A stretch of 43,822 nt of DNA from Bryobacterales bacterium (lineage in GTDB: Bacteria > Acidobacteriota > Terriglobia > Bryobacterales > Bryobacteraceae), in assembly GCA_020847315.1 (NCBI GenBank), contig JADLCF010000085.1, positions 1 through 43,822 of the forward strand, read 5' to 3'. Under the pieces are notes generated by a model. The model was not told the origin of the DNA. It searched no databases and saw only the letters and a program-made list of their open reading frames with translations. The first letter of the stretch is position 1, and every line of letters begins with the position of its first letter. Below, piece by piece: positions 9,608-18,464 of the stretch. The position numbers were made by a program, and so were the translations under genes.

Positions 9608-10743
9608 ACCGGGCACGGGAAATGGATTGGATTCTGTTCGGCAGCGTGGTTGCCCTGCTGGCCTTCGGCTTTGTGATTTGTTACAGCGCCGGCAGCGTGG
9701 TGGGCGGGTTGCGGGGCAGAGGGGAATGGTATTACATCGGCCGCCAGGCAACGTTCGCGCTGGCGGGCGTGCCGCTGCTGCTCTTTCTGTCGCGGATGGA
9801 TTTCCGGCTCCTGAATCGTCCTGCGTGGGCCTTCCTTCTCATGGGAGGAATCACAATTGCGGTGTTCGCGGGAATTCTGCTGGACCCGAGCGCGAACCGT
9901 TGGATCCGGTTGGGATCGATCCAGGCGCAACCATCCGAGTTCGCGAAACCGGCACTGATTGTATTCTGCGCCTACTTCATCGCCAAGCGAATGAAGGCGA
10001 TCAATGACCGCCACACCGTGCTGCCCGCCTCGATCGCGGTCGGTATCCTGGGCGGCGCGGTCATTGTCGGGGACCTGGGGACCGCCGTGGTTCTGGTGAC
10101 GACCGCGGTGCTGCTCTTTCTCGTGGCCGGGCTGAAGTGGCGGTACATTGTGATCGCCGTCGCGCTCGCCGGCTGCTTCCTTGTGGCGGCGATTGCATTG
10201 AAGCCCTACCGCCTCTTCCGGGTCATCGGGTTCGTCGATCCAAACTTGAAAATCATAAGGACGCTTCACCCGGAGTGGGCGGAAAACTATGAAGCGCAGA
10301 ACCGGATGAAGGGCAGAGACGCCACCTACCAGGTGAAGCAATCCGTCGTCGCGGTGGGCGCGGGCGGGCTTGCGGGCGCGGGCCTCATGGAGGGCAAGCA
10401 GAAATTGCTCTATCTTCCCGAGGCGCACACGGACTTTATCTTTGCCGTGATTGGAGAGGAGCTGGGTTTCGTGGGGACGATGTTCACCCTTGGGCTGTTT
10501 CTCGTGATCACCTGGCGAGGGATCCGCATCTTCCTCCGCACGGACGATCTCTTTGGCAAGTACCTTGCCCTCGGGGTCACGGTGTTGATTATCTTCCAGG
10601 CCTTAATGAACATCAGTGTCGTGCTGGGAATCGCGCCCACCAAGGGGATTCCGCTGCCCATGGTCAGCTATGGAGGAAGTTCCTTGCTGAGTTCGATGAT
10701 TTGCTTCGGCCTGCTGCTGAGCGTGAGTGAACGGACAAGCTAA
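9604..10743 (+). CDS. ftsW: Septal peptidoglycan glycosyltransferase FtsW (SEDS family)
   Basis: SEDS-family polytopic membrane protein that polymerises lipid II at the septum together with FtsI. The 379-residue protein has about ten hydrophobic segments. It shows the SEDS signatures NRWIRLGSIQAQPSEFAKPA, the large periplasmic loop ending in LPEAHTDFIFAVIGEELGF, and the C-terminal PLPMVSYGGSSLLS. It starts inside the murD stop (ATGA overlap) and ends 23 bp before murG. RodA is the paralogous alternative, but the position in the cluster, next to murG and with ftsI encoded upstream, favours FtsW. Confidence 0.94.
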   Translation: MNRAREMDWILFGSVVALLAFGFVICYSAGSVVGGLRGRGEWYYIGRQATFALAGVPLLLFLSRMDFRLLNRPAWAFLLMGGITIAVFAGILLDPSANRWIRLGSIQAQPSEFAKPALIVFCAYFIAKRMKAINDRHTVLPASIAVGILGGAVIVGDLGTAVVLVTTAVLLFLVAGLKWRYIVIAVALAGCFLVAAIALKPYRLFRVIGFVDPNLKIIRTLHPEWAENYEAQNRMKGRDATYQVKQSVVAVGAGGLAGAGLMEGKQKLLYLPEAHTDFIFAVIGEELGFVGTMFTLGLFLVITWRGIRIFLRTDDLFGKYLALGVTVLIIFQALMNISVVLGIAPTKGIPLPMVSYGGSSLLSSMICFGLLLSVSERTS

Positions 10744-10766
10744 AAGGAGAGCCGCCCGCGAAACGA

Positions 10767-11843
10767 ATGACGTATCGAATCCTATTTGCCGGGGGAGGAA
10801 CCGGCGGCCACGTGATCCCCGCGCTGGCCGTTGCGGAGGAGGTGCGCCGCCGCGGGCACGAGGTGCTCTTTCTGGGAGTGGAGCGAGGGATGGAAGCCCG
10901 CCTCGTGCCCCAGCATGGCTTCCCGATTCATTTTCTGAAAGTGCAGGGCCTGAACCGGGTAGGGCTCGTGAACGTCGTCCGCAGCATTGCGCTTCTTCCC
11001 GGCTCGGTGCTCTCGGCGGTGAGTGAGATCCGCGCCTTCCGCCCCGATGTCATTTTCAGCATGGGCGGATATGTCTCCGGCCCCGTGATGGCGGCCGGCC
11101 GGCTCACCGGCGCGCCCATGATCATCATGGAGCCAAACGCCTATCCGGGACTCACCGCGCGATGGACTGCGAGGATCGTTCGCAAGGCACTGGTCAATTT
11201 CGAAGAAACGATGGGGCACTTCCCACCGGGGATCGCTCAGCTTACCGGCGTGCCGGTGCGGGAGGCGTTTTTCGCCATCGAGCAACGCAGGCCGTCACCC
11301 CCCTATGCGCTTTTCGTGACCGGAGGCAGCCAGGGTTCGTCCGCGTTGAATCGCGCGATGCGCGAAGCCTGGCCCCATTTCGCCGCGGCGAAAGTCCCCT
11401 TGCGGATTCTCCATCAGGCGGGGAATGCGCAGGCCGCGGAGGTCGCCGCCGCTTTCGCCGCCACCGGGCTTGACGGAGAGGTCTTCGGTTTTATCGACGA
11501 TATGTCCTCGGTCTTTGAACAAGCGGACCTCATCGTGGGCCGCGCGGGCGCGGGAGCCGTGGCGGAACTCGCGGCGGCGCGGAAGCCGTCCATTCTTGTT
11601 CCGTTCCCTCGCGCCGCGGACGATCATCAGCGCAAGAATGCGCAAGCCATGGCGAAGGCAGGGGCCGCCCTTCTCATTGAGGAACCCGCCCTCAGCGGAG
11701 AGCGCCTTGCCGCGGAAGCGCTGCGCCTGTTTCGGGATCCCGCCGTGCTCTCCGCGATGGGCTCTCAGGCCGGAGTCTTCGCCCGCCGAGGCGCTGCCCA
11801 GGCCGCTGCCGATATTCTGGAAGAGGAGGCAGCGTCGCAGTAA
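10767..11843 (+). CDS. murG: UDP-GlcNAc:lipid I GlcNAc transferase MurG
   Basis: Peripheral membrane GT-B glycosyltransferase that converts lipid I to lipid II. The 358-residue protein has the N-terminal glycine-rich loop GGGTGGHVIPAL with the conserved His, MGGYVSGPV, the second G-loop VTGGSQGSSALN, and the UDP-GlcNAc site RAGAGAVAELAAARKPSILV followed by ADDHQRKNA. The usual HEQNAxxGLTNR motif reads MEPNAYPGLTARW, keeping Glu and Asn but changing the flanking His and Gln. Length is normal. It lies between ftsW and murC. Confidence 0.95.
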   Translation: MTYRILFAGGGTGGHVIPALAVAEEVRRRGHEVLFLGVERGMEARLVPQHGFPIHFLKVQGLNRVGLVNVVRSIALLPGSVLSAVSEIRAFRPDVIFSMGGYVSGPVMAAGRLTGAPMIIMEPNAYPGLTARWTARIVRKALVNFEETMGHFPPGIAQLTGVPVREAFFAIEQRRPSPPYALFVTGGSQGSSALNRAMREAWPHFAAAKVPLRILHQAGNAQAAEVAAAFAATGLDGEVFGFIDDMSSVFEQADLIVGRAGAGAVAELAAARKPSILVPFPRAADDHQRKNAQAMAKAGAALLIEEPALSGERLAAEALRLFRDPAVLSAMGSQAGVFARRGAAQAAADILEEEAASQ

Positions 11844-11904
11844 ATCCGCCCGGGCAACCGCCCGCGCGCACCATGCGAATCGAGAACAGCGGCGGCGAAG
11901 CACG

Positions 11905-13335
11905 ATGTTTTTCAAGAAACAACACATTCATTTCGTCGGGATCGGCGGCATCGGGATGAGCGGCATCGCGGAGGTGCTGCTGAACCTGGGTTACCGGATC
12001 AGCGGTTCAGACCTTCGCGCGACCCCCATCACGGAACGGTTGACGCGCCTGGGCGCTACCATTTTTTCCGGTCATAACGCTTCAAACATCCAAGGCGCGA
12101 AAGTGCTGGTGACCACGTCCGCCCTCGACGCCTCGAACCCCGAAGTGCGGGAGGCGCGCTCCCTCGGCATTCCGGTCATCCCGCGCGGAGAACTGCTGGC
12201 CGAACTGATGCGCCTCAAGTTCGGCGTGGCCGTGGCGGGCAGCCATGGGAAGACGACGACCACCACGATGGCGGCAACCGTGCTTAGCCAGGCGGAACTC
12301 GATCCCACGGTTGTCGTGGGCGGGCGTGTCAGCACCTTTGGCGGCTCCAACGCGCGCGTCGGCAAGAGTGATTTTCTGGTCGTCGAGTCCGATGAGAGCG
12401 ACCGCTCATTTCTCAAGCTCTCCCCCATCGTGGCGATCGTCACCAACATCGATCTGGAGCATCTGGACCACTACAAGTCGCTCGATGAAATCCGCGACGC
12501 CTTCGTCGAGTTCATCAACAAAGTGCCGTTCTATGGCGCTGCCATCCTCTGCCTGGACGACCCGAATATCCAGCACATTCTGCCCCGCATCCAGCGCCGC
12601 ATCATCACCTACGGCGTTAGCGCGCAGGCGGATCTGCGCGTCGCGAACTGGGAGGCCGCGGGGATGGGGAGCACCTTCCGGCTGGAGTTTCGCGGCCGCG
12701 ATCTCGGCGAGTTTCGCCTTCAGGTTCCCGGCTTCCACAATGTGCTCAATGCCGGCGCCGCCGTTGCCGCCGCGCTCGAGTTGGAGGTGGATCTTGCGAG
12801 CATCCGCCAGGGCGTAGCAGCCTACGAAGGCGTGGAGCGCCGCTTTCAACTGAAAGGGAATCGGAACGGCGTTGCCGTCGTGGACGACTATGCGCACCAC
12901 CCGACGGAGATTCGCGCGACGCTCGAAGCGCTTCGCGTGACGCAGTACAACCGGATTCACGTGCTTTTCCAGCCGCACCGATATTCGCGAACGAAGGAAT
13001 TGCTGGACGATTTCGCGGGGTGCTTCAATCTCGCCACCACCGTGGGCGTCGTTCCGATTTACGCCGCCAGCGAGCCGCCTCTGCCGGGAGTGACCTCGGA
13101 GCGGCTTGTGGAACGGATGCGCGAGTTCGGCAACCGCGGCGCGCAGTTTGAGGTTTCGCTTGAGGCTGCGGCCGAAGCGCTTTGCGCGCTCGTCGAACCG
13201 GGCGACGTGATTGTGACGATGGGCGCGGGGAGCGTGAGCCAGGCCGGGGAGCGGATCCTCGCGATTCTCGGGAAGGCGGAGTCTCAACGGGCCGGCGGCA
13301 ATCCGCTCGCGGAGACGTGCCTGCCGGCGGAGTAG
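11905..13335 (+). CDS. murC: UDP-MurNAc:L-alanine ligase MurC
   Basis: ATP-dependent ligase that adds the first residue of the stem peptide. The 476-residue protein begins MFFKKQHIHFVGIGGIGMSG. It has the P-loop GSHGKTTTTT (K116), ESDESDRSF, NIDLEHLDHY, the DDYAHHPTEI motif and FQPHRYSRT, all standard for MurC. The ATG at 11905 is chosen from this homology; upstream in-frame sequence overlaps murG in another frame. The gap to murG is 61 bp. The closely related Mpl is less likely because of the cluster position and full MurC motif set. Confidence 0.96.
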   Translation: MFFKKQHIHFVGIGGIGMSGIAEVLLNLGYRISGSDLRATPITERLTRLGATIFSGHNASNIQGAKVLVTTSALDASNPEVREARSLGIPVIPRGELLAELMRLKFGVAVAGSHGKTTTTTMAATVLSQAELDPTVVVGGRVSTFGGSNARVGKSDFLVVESDESDRSFLKLSPIVAIVTNIDLEHLDHYKSLDEIRDAFVEFINKVPFYGAAILCLDDPNIQHILPRIQRRIITYGVSAQADLRVANWEAAGMGSTFRLEFRGRDLGEFRLQVPGFHNVLNAGAAVAAALELEVDLASIRQGVAAYEGVERRFQLKGNRNGVAVVDDYAHHPTEIRATLEALRVTQYNRIHVLFQPHRYSRTKELLDDFAGCFNLATTVGVVPIYAASEPPLPGVTSERLVERMREFGNRGAQFEVSLEAAAEALCALVEPGDVIVTMGAGSVSQAGERILAILGKAESQRAGGNPLAETCLPAE

Positions 13336-13501
13336 ATGGGTAGTTCGCTTTGCTTGGACGATCCGGTAAACCGGGGCGTTGCGGCGGAGCGGGCAAACGG
13401 GTGACGATAGAACAATCGGGTGCAATTCTGTTCCGGGCTTCCGCGCGGGACCGGACGACGCCCAAATCTCTCGGTGCTTCGCGCCGGCGAGAAGGGAAGC
13501 G
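13336..13501 (+). other. Non-coding gap between murC and ftsQ
   Basis: In many dcw clusters murB and/or ddl lie between murC and ftsQ. Here 166 bp separate them and no convincing gene is visible. An in-frame extension of ftsQ is open to 13379 but its residues (MRRSGQTGDDRTIGCNSVPG) do not look like the family. The gap holds a 12-bp perfect palindrome, CCGGTAAACCGG, at 13363-13374. No clear promoter or terminator was seen. Confidence 0.5.
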
Positions 13502-14416
13502 ATGGCCAGATCTCGCGAGAGCCGCGCGTTGGAATTCGAAGACGAGAGCCTTCCAGAGTTGGAAGCGAAGCCTCGCCGTCCTCGGACGGTGGCAAGAGCG
13601 GCTCCGGAACACCTCGCGCGGAAGCGCATTCTGCTCGCGGTCGTGTTTCTGTTCTTTCTTGTGGTCTTCATCGCGGCGGTGGCGCTGGTTTACCAGATGG
13701 ATACCTTCCTGGCCACGGATCCCCGCTTTGTCCTGCGGCCCTTCTCCAGAGGCGGGTTGGTGATTGCCGACGGTCCCATTGACCTGGTGGGTCTGGAGCA
13801 TGTACCCGCGCAGGAAGTGTTTTCCATATTTGAGCGCGACGTGGGCCGCAGCCTGTATTTGCTGCCGCTGGATGCCCGTCGAGAGCAGTTGCTCGCCGTG
13901 GATTGGGTGGAAGAGGCCAGTATCACCCGTCTATGGCCGGACCGGTTGCACGTGGAAGTGAAGGAGCGCGTCCCGGTGGCATTGGCCGCCATCGCCACCG
14001 GGCGCCGCGGCGACGCTTACCAGATGATGCTTATGGACCGTAACGGCGTTCTGATGCGCCGGCCGCGCCAGGCACAGTTCGATCTCCCCGTGGTTTTTGG
14101 CCTTACGTTCAATCAATCCGTGGATTATCGCGAGGCGAAAGCGGATCTCGTGCTGACCGTTCAATCGGAGATCAAGCCGCTCGGCGTGGGGTTGAGCGAA
14201 ATCGACATTTCAGATCCCGCCAACCTGCGCGTGAGCCTGGCGATTGAGGGCAAGAGCCTCCGGTTGATGTTGGGCCGCGAGAAGTATCTGGAGCGCGTGC
14301 AGACGTTCCTCGAGCGCCTTCCGGAATTGCTGAAGGCAAATCCGCAGGCAAACCTCTTCGACATGCGCCTGGAGAATCAAATCGTCTCCTCCAGAGAAGG
14401 GCTTAACGGTGGCTGA
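13502..14416 (+). CDS. ftsQ: Cell division protein FtsQ (POTRA domain)
   Basis: Bitopic inner-membrane divisome protein that forms the FtsQLB complex with FtsL and FtsB. The 304-residue protein has a charged cytoplasmic tail (1-41), one transmembrane segment (about 43-65), then a periplasmic POTRA domain and beta domain. The family-like stretch is SITRLWPDRLHVEVKERVPVAL, shown here in two parts: SITRLWPDRLHVEV and KERVPVAL. The start at 13502 is supported by GAGAAGGGA at about 13489-13497. The stop overlaps the ftsA start by 8 bp, implying coupled translation. Sequence conservation in FtsQ is low; position and domain layout make the call solid. Confidence 0.9.
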   Translation: MARSRESRALEFEDESLPELEAKPRRPRTVARAAPEHLARKRILLAVVFLFFLVVFIAAVALVYQMDTFLATDPRFVLRPFSRGGLVIADGPIDLVGLEHVPAQEVFSIFERDVGRSLYLLPLDARREQLLAVDWVEEASITRLWPDRLHVEVKERVPVALAAIATGRRGDAYQMMLMDRNGVLMRRPRQAQFDLPVVFGLTFNQSVDYREAKADLVLTVQSEIKPLGVGLSEIDISDPANLRVSLAIEGKSLRLMLGREKYLERVQTFLERLPELLKANPQANLFDMRLENQIVSSREGLNGG

Positions 14417-15608
14417 GAAGCGGAACACCGTCGTGGGAATCGATCTCGGCAGCAACCACCTGCGTTGCTTCGCCGCGGCGATAGAGCGTGATTCCCTGCG
14501 CTATCTGGCGAGTGAAGAGGCGCCTTCCTCCGGTTGGCAGAGAGGCCGCGTCACGGATCCGAACGCGCTCCTGGCGGCGCTGCGCAAGTTACTCTCGCAA
14601 ACGGAGGCCGCGGCGGGAGTCCCGATTGAATCCGCCGTGCTTGGCATCGGCGGCCCCACCGTTCGAAGCCTCAACAGCCGGGGGCTGCGCGAGTTGGGCC
14701 ACCGGCGCGAGATCGACCAGCTCGACGTGAATCGCGCCATCGAGAAAGCTTGCGGTCTGCAATTCATGGAAGACCAGATGATTCTTCAGGTCTTCCCGCA
14801 ATTCTTCACGGTGGACGAAGACGCGGAGTATCGCGACCCCCGCGGCATTCCCGGCAGTCTGCTTGAAGCCAATGTCCACATCATCGTTACTTCGAAGAGC
14901 GACCATGAGAACCTGATCGGCATTTGCAATCAGGCGTTTCTCGAAATCGAAGATACGGTCTTTGAGCCCGTGGCCACCGCACTCGCCTCCATACTGCCAG
15001 AAGACCGCCAGGATGGCGTCGCGCTCATCGATATCGGCCTGCACAACACGGAGTTGATTGTTTATTGGAAGGACATCCTGGTGCATAGCTCCACGCTGCC
15101 GATTTCGGCGGAGCACTTCACGCGCGATGTCGCCCGCGGGCTACAAGTCTCGCCGCCCGATGCGGAACGCGTCAAGGTCGAGTACGGCTGCGCGCTGGTG
15201 GGCCTCACCGCCGACAACAGCCTCATCGAATTACCCCCGCTCAATGGGCAGGACCGCCGGGAGCGGGAGCGCCGCTTCCTGAACTACGTGCTCCAGGAAC
15301 GGGGCAGGGAGTTGATGGAGATGGTCCGGCAGCAACTGGCCTCCGTGGGAATGGCGGAAAACCTGGGAACCGGGATCGTCATCGCCGGCGGCGGCGCGCT
15401 GCTTCCCGGAATTTGCGACCTTGCCGAACAGGTGCTCAACTGCCCGGCGCGTCTCGCCCTGCCCATCGGCGTGCGGGATCTGCCGGATCCCGCCAACCAC
15501 GCTTCGTGGAGCACCGCCGCCGGCTTGGCCATGTATGCCTCGCGGCTGCGCACCCAGGAAAAGAACCGCCGGGAGCAGGAGGGCTTGCTCGTCCGGCTCT
15601 TCGGCTAA
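14409..15608 (+). CDS. ftsA: Cell division protein FtsA
   Basis: Actin-like ATPase fold protein that tethers FtsZ filaments to the membrane. The 399-residue protein starts with GTG overlapping ftsQ. It has the phosphate-1 motif GIDLGSNHLRCFAAA, the 1C/SHS2 region (about 80-165), and the adenosine motif VIAGGGALLPGI near 320. It ends with a short amphipathic helix, REQEGLLVRLFG, the membrane-targeting sequence. The phosphate-2 motif, usually DIGGGTTDIAV, reads DIGLHNTELIVYW, lacking the glycine triplet. This departure is notable, although the rest of the fold appears intact and the gene is in its normal place before ftsZ. Confidence 0.93.
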   Translation: MAEKRNTVVGIDLGSNHLRCFAAAIERDSLRYLASEEAPSSGWQRGRVTDPNALLAALRKLLSQTEAAAGVPIESAVLGIGGPTVRSLNSRGLRELGHRREIDQLDVNRAIEKACGLQFMEDQMILQVFPQFFTVDEDAEYRDPRGIPGSLLEANVHIIVTSKSDHENLIGICNQAFLEIEDTVFEPVATALASILPEDRQDGVALIDIGLHNTELIVYWKDILVHSSTLPISAEHFTRDVARGLQVSPPDAERVKVEYGCALVGLTADNSLIELPPLNGQDRRERERRFLNYVLQERGRELMEMVRQQLASVGMAENLGTGIVIAGGGALLPGICDLAEQVLNCPARLALPIGVRDLPDPANHASWSTAAGLAMYASRLRTQEKNRREQEGLLVRLFG

Positions 15609-15627
15609 ATCGGAACAATTCGCATGT

Positions 15628-15669
15628 AAAATGTCTTGAAAGCAAGGCGTATTCGTGGAACCTTAGAAT
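15628..15669 (+). promoter_or_regulatory. Possible ftsZ promoter region (weak)
   Basis: The 87-bp ftsA-ftsZ gap is AT-richer than its surroundings. It contains TAAAAT (15628-15633), TTGAAA (15637-15642) and TAGAAT (15664-15669). No pair has a normal 16-18 bp spacing (TTGAAA to TAGAAT is 21 bp), so this is only a candidate for an ftsZ-proximal promoter of the kind known in other dcw clusters. Confidence 0.2.
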
Positions 15670-15695
15670 GAATGGCACGCGCACTGGAGAAGCTC

Positions 15696-17231
15696 ATGGA
15701 CACCGCTTTCGATAACTTGAAGTTCGAGATTCAGGAAGAATCCCACACCCCCACGCGGATCAAGGTGATCGGCATCGGCGGCGCCGGATCGAATGCGGTG
15801 TCACGCATCGTGGAGCAGGGTCCAGAGGGCGCGGAATACTACATTCTGAACACGGATCACCGCGCGCTCGATGCCTCCCCCGTCGCGAACAAGCACTTGC
15901 TCGGCGCAAAGACGACGGGAGGGCGCGGCACAGGGGCCAACCCGTCGGTCGGGCGGCAATCGGCTCTGGACGACACCGAGGCGATTCTCGAAATCCTCGA
16001 TGGCGCGGACCTCGTGATCATCGCCGCGGGGCTGGGCGGCGGCACCGGAACCGGAGCCGCGCCGGTGATTGCCTCCCTCGCGCGCGAAATGAACGCACTC
16101 ACTATCGGGATTGTCACCCGGCCTTTCTCTTTCGAAGGGCCGCGCAAGATGGAGGTGGCCGAGAAGGGCCTCGAAGAGCTTTCACAGGTGCTCGATAATG
16201 TGCTGATCGTGCCCAATGACCGTTTGCTCGACATCGCCCCGCGCGGCACCAGCTTCAAGGACGCCCTGCGGATGGTGGACGACGTGCTCGCTCAAACCGT
16301 CAACGGCATCGGAGATATCGTTCTGCGACCCGGCATTATCAATCGCGACTTCTCCGACGTCAAGGCCACGCTTTCCGGCATGGGAACCGTGCGGTTGGGG
16401 AGCGCCACCGCGGAGGGCGCGGATAATGTGGTGGACGCCGCGCGCCGCGCCATCGAATGCCCGATGCTCGACGCCCATGGCATAGCGGGTGCTCGTGTGG
16501 TGCTGCTGCACGTCATGGGCAGCCCCAAACTGCAGCTTCACGACGTTTATGACGCCACGGAATTCATACGGAAGGCCGCGAATAACCCCGATCTCCACGT
16601 GAATCTCGGCCTCAGCCTGGACGAAGCGTTCGGCGACAAAGTGAAGGTGACCGTCATCGCGACTTCCTTCGATGAAGCGCTTGCCGCCGCCTACGTTCCC
16701 CATGCTGCCGCCACGCAGCCGGTTGCTCCGCCCGCCGCGGTTCCCGCCGCATTGTCACAGCGCTCAGAGCCGGTGGCTGCCCGCTCCACCGGGGCCAGGC
16801 CCGTTCCCGCGGCGCAGGCCCCAGCCAAACCGCAGGCAGCGCCCACCGCCTTGCGTGAAATGCCGCGCGCGGCTGCCGTAGCCTCGGTGGAGGAAGCCGT
16901 TGCCGCATTCAGCCCCGCTCCCATCCAGGTGGCGGCGCCGCAAGCCCCGGAAGGGGACATCTCTCGCTGGCGCGGGGACGCTCCCGTCGACGAAACGCGG
17001 GAAACCCCCACCGCGGATGCCCTGGAGGAGGAGCCGGAACTGGATTATCGCTTCGTCGCGCCGGGGCTCTATGATGGTGTCGCCGCGGCGGGAATGCCCG
17101 AAGCGGCATCACCCCTCTTTGGCGAGACTCCGGTGGAGCCGCAAGCCGTGGACGCCGATTCGAATCTTTTCGATCTCGACGATCTCGAGACCCCGGCATA
17201 TCTGCGGCAGGGCCATGCGCCCCGAGTGTGA
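15696..17231 (+). CDS. ftsZ: Cell division GTPase FtsZ
   Basis: Tubulin-like GTPase that polymerises into the Z ring and recruits the divisome. The 511-residue protein has the signature GGGTGTGAAP at residues 114-123, IGIGGAGSNAV near the N-terminus and LNTDHRALDAS. The T7 synergy loop GIINRDFSDVKATLSGMG keeps its Asn and Asp residues. A long Ala/Pro-rich linker of roughly 170 residues follows, then the C-terminal peptide LETPAYLR (497-504), which binds FtsA and other partners. The ATG at 15696 is preferred because GGAGAAG lies 4-10 bases upstream; an in-frame ATG at 15672 lacks a ribosome binding site. The linker is longer than the 50-100 residues common elsewhere. Confidence 0.96.
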   Translation: MDTAFDNLKFEIQEESHTPTRIKVIGIGGAGSNAVSRIVEQGPEGAEYYILNTDHRALDASPVANKHLLGAKTTGGRGTGANPSVGRQSALDDTEAILEILDGADLVIIAAGLGGGTGTGAAPVIASLAREMNALTIGIVTRPFSFEGPRKMEVAEKGLEELSQVLDNVLIVPNDRLLDIAPRGTSFKDALRMVDDVLAQTVNGIGDIVLRPGIINRDFSDVKATLSGMGTVRLGSATAEGADNVVDAARRAIECPMLDAHGIAGARVVLLHVMGSPKLQLHDVYDATEFIRKAANNPDLHVNLGLSLDEAFGDKVKVTVIATSFDEALAAAYVPHAAATQPVAPPAAVPAALSQRSEPVAARSTGARPVPAAQAPAKPQAAPTALREMPRAAAVASVEEAVAAFSPAPIQVAAPQAPEGDISRWRGDAPVDETRETPTADALEEEPELDYRFVAPGLYDGVAAAGMPEAASPLFGETPVEPQAVDADSNLFDLDDLETPAYLRQGHAPRV

Positions 17232-17298
17232 TTCCGCATCCAGTCCGGCTGCGGCTTCGAACAATCGAGTGAGGGCAGATCTTCCATTTCCTGCCTTG

Positions 17299-17327
17299 GC
17301 GGTGGCGGCTTTCGAGACCCACCGCCC
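17299..17327 (+). terminator. Stem-loop downstream of ftsZ
   Basis: A perfect 8-bp inverted repeat, GGCGGTGG and CCACCGCC, encloses a 13-nt loop about 70 bp after the ftsZ stop. It could end or stabilise the dcw transcript. No T-run follows, so it is not a classical rho-independent terminator. The rest of the 280-bp gap up to the next gene holds nothing else I can support. Confidence 0.35.
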
Positions 17328-17511
17328 AGCTCGAATCGCGCGCCGGGATGCGGGCGTGGCGGGAAACCCGGTATCCGCCACCTTCGTCTTCATTGGATAT
17401 CGAAGGCCGGCAGGCCTCGAATGTACGGGGCCGGTGGCCGGCAAACGGTATGAGAGTAGCGGAAACCATCCGCGAGAAATCACCAACTACATCGAATGAG
17501 GCATCTTGACC

Positions 17512-18138
17512 ATGAAGACGATTCATACCCTATTCTTCCTCTCGCTTCTGCTGTGCGCCGGAGCGCGCCCGGCCCTTGCGGAGAAACCGGTTTCGATTGG
17601 CGTCCGGGCCGGCGTGCCCCTCACGGATCTGGTTAACGCCAATGAGCAGCGGGATCTTTTTTCCAGTACCCGGCAATACACGTTTGGCCCGACGGTGGCC
17701 GTGAATTTTCCCGGCGGCGTTTCCGTGCAGGCCGATGCGCTTTACAAACGCTTCTCGTTTGGGCGGCCCGGCGGTTTCGTCGGCAATTTCCCGGCCAAAG
17801 ATTCCACAGGCAATTCCTGGGAGTTCCCGGTACTCCTCAAGTGGACGGCTCCCGGCAGGGTGGCTCCGTTCCTCAATGCGGGCGCATCCTTTCGCAACTG
17901 GAGCGGAATCGATCAAATCGGCAACTTCGTCACTGGCCAGGATTTCGACGAAGTGGATGATAAGTTCAACGTCGGGTTCGTCGCCGGTGGCGGCCTCGCG
18001 CTCAAGCTGGGCTCGTTGCGCATCAGTCCGGAGATTCGCTTCACCCGCTGGGGCGTCAATAACTTCGCGGATGGCGTGAAGAATATCCTTGAATCCAACA
18101 AGAATCAGGCGGAGGTGCTGGTCGGCTTCACCTTCTGA
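17512..18138 (+). CDS. Exported outer-membrane beta-barrel protein
   Basis: This 208-residue protein has a clear signal peptide (MKTIHTLFFLSLLLCAGARPALA, shown for length only as the first 20: MKTIHTLFFLSLLLCAGARP) with cleavage predicted after ALA. The mature part alternates short hydrophobic and polar stretches with many Gly and aromatic residues, such as SIGVRAGVPLTDL, FGPTVAVNFPGGVSVQADAL and GFVAGGGLALKLGSLRISPE. It ends in Phe (VLVGFTF), as outer-membrane barrels do. It resembles small eight-strand 'outer membrane protein beta-barrel domain' proteins. The ATG at 17512 is used; an in-frame TTG lies two codons upstream. Ligand and role are unknown. It follows ftsZ by 280 bp and is probably a separate transcription unit. 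Confidence 0.75.
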   Translation: MKTIHTLFFLSLLLCAGARPALAEKPVSIGVRAGVPLTDLVNANEQRDLFSSTRQYTFGPTVAVNFPGGVSVQADALYKRFSFGRPGGFVGNFPAKDSTGNSWEFPVLLKWTAPGRVAPFLNAGASFRNWSGIDQIGNFVTGQDFDEVDDKFNVGFVAGGGLALKLGSLRISPEIRFTRWGVNNFADGVKNILESNKNQAEVLVGFTF

Positions 18139-18238
18139 TCCGCGTGCGCCGGCGCCTTCGGAGGGTGGATCTTTTATCGTGCACTGGCTGCCAAGGCCCG
18201 GAATCTACCCTCGGAAGGCGCGGAGTTCACATCGATTC

Positions 18239-18280
18239 TTGCCTTTAAGACAGTTCTATACTAATTTAGAATCATTAATG
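18239..18280 (+). promoter_or_regulatory. AT-rich promoter-like stretch upstream of the response regulator
   Basis: Within GC-rich DNA, 18239-18280 is AT-rich and holds TATACT (18257-18262), a good -10 match. No good -35 lies 16-18 bp upstream (TTGCCT at 18239 is only 12 bp away). It is about 200 bp before the preferred start of the response regulator, leaving room for a leader. The 18139-18464 gap has no supported gene. Confidence 0.3.
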
Positions 18281-18464
18281 TTTGAGTGGCTTCGTTGTGC
18301 GCTGCAAGCAAGCGCGGCGACAATCGAGCCGGGCGCGCTCGAAGCGAATTGTGAAACGGGCGGTGAAGAAGCAAACCCGCCTCCTTTCGAATTTGAAACA
18401 ATTCACTTTCGCCCTGCTTCCAACAAGCGAGTTCCGGATAGGAGCCGGATTGTTGGGGGTCGTA

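Noticed and set aside
11425-11904. Extended N-terminus of MurC starting at 11425
   Set aside because: It overlaps murG and is Arg/Pro-rich; MurC homology starts at 11905.
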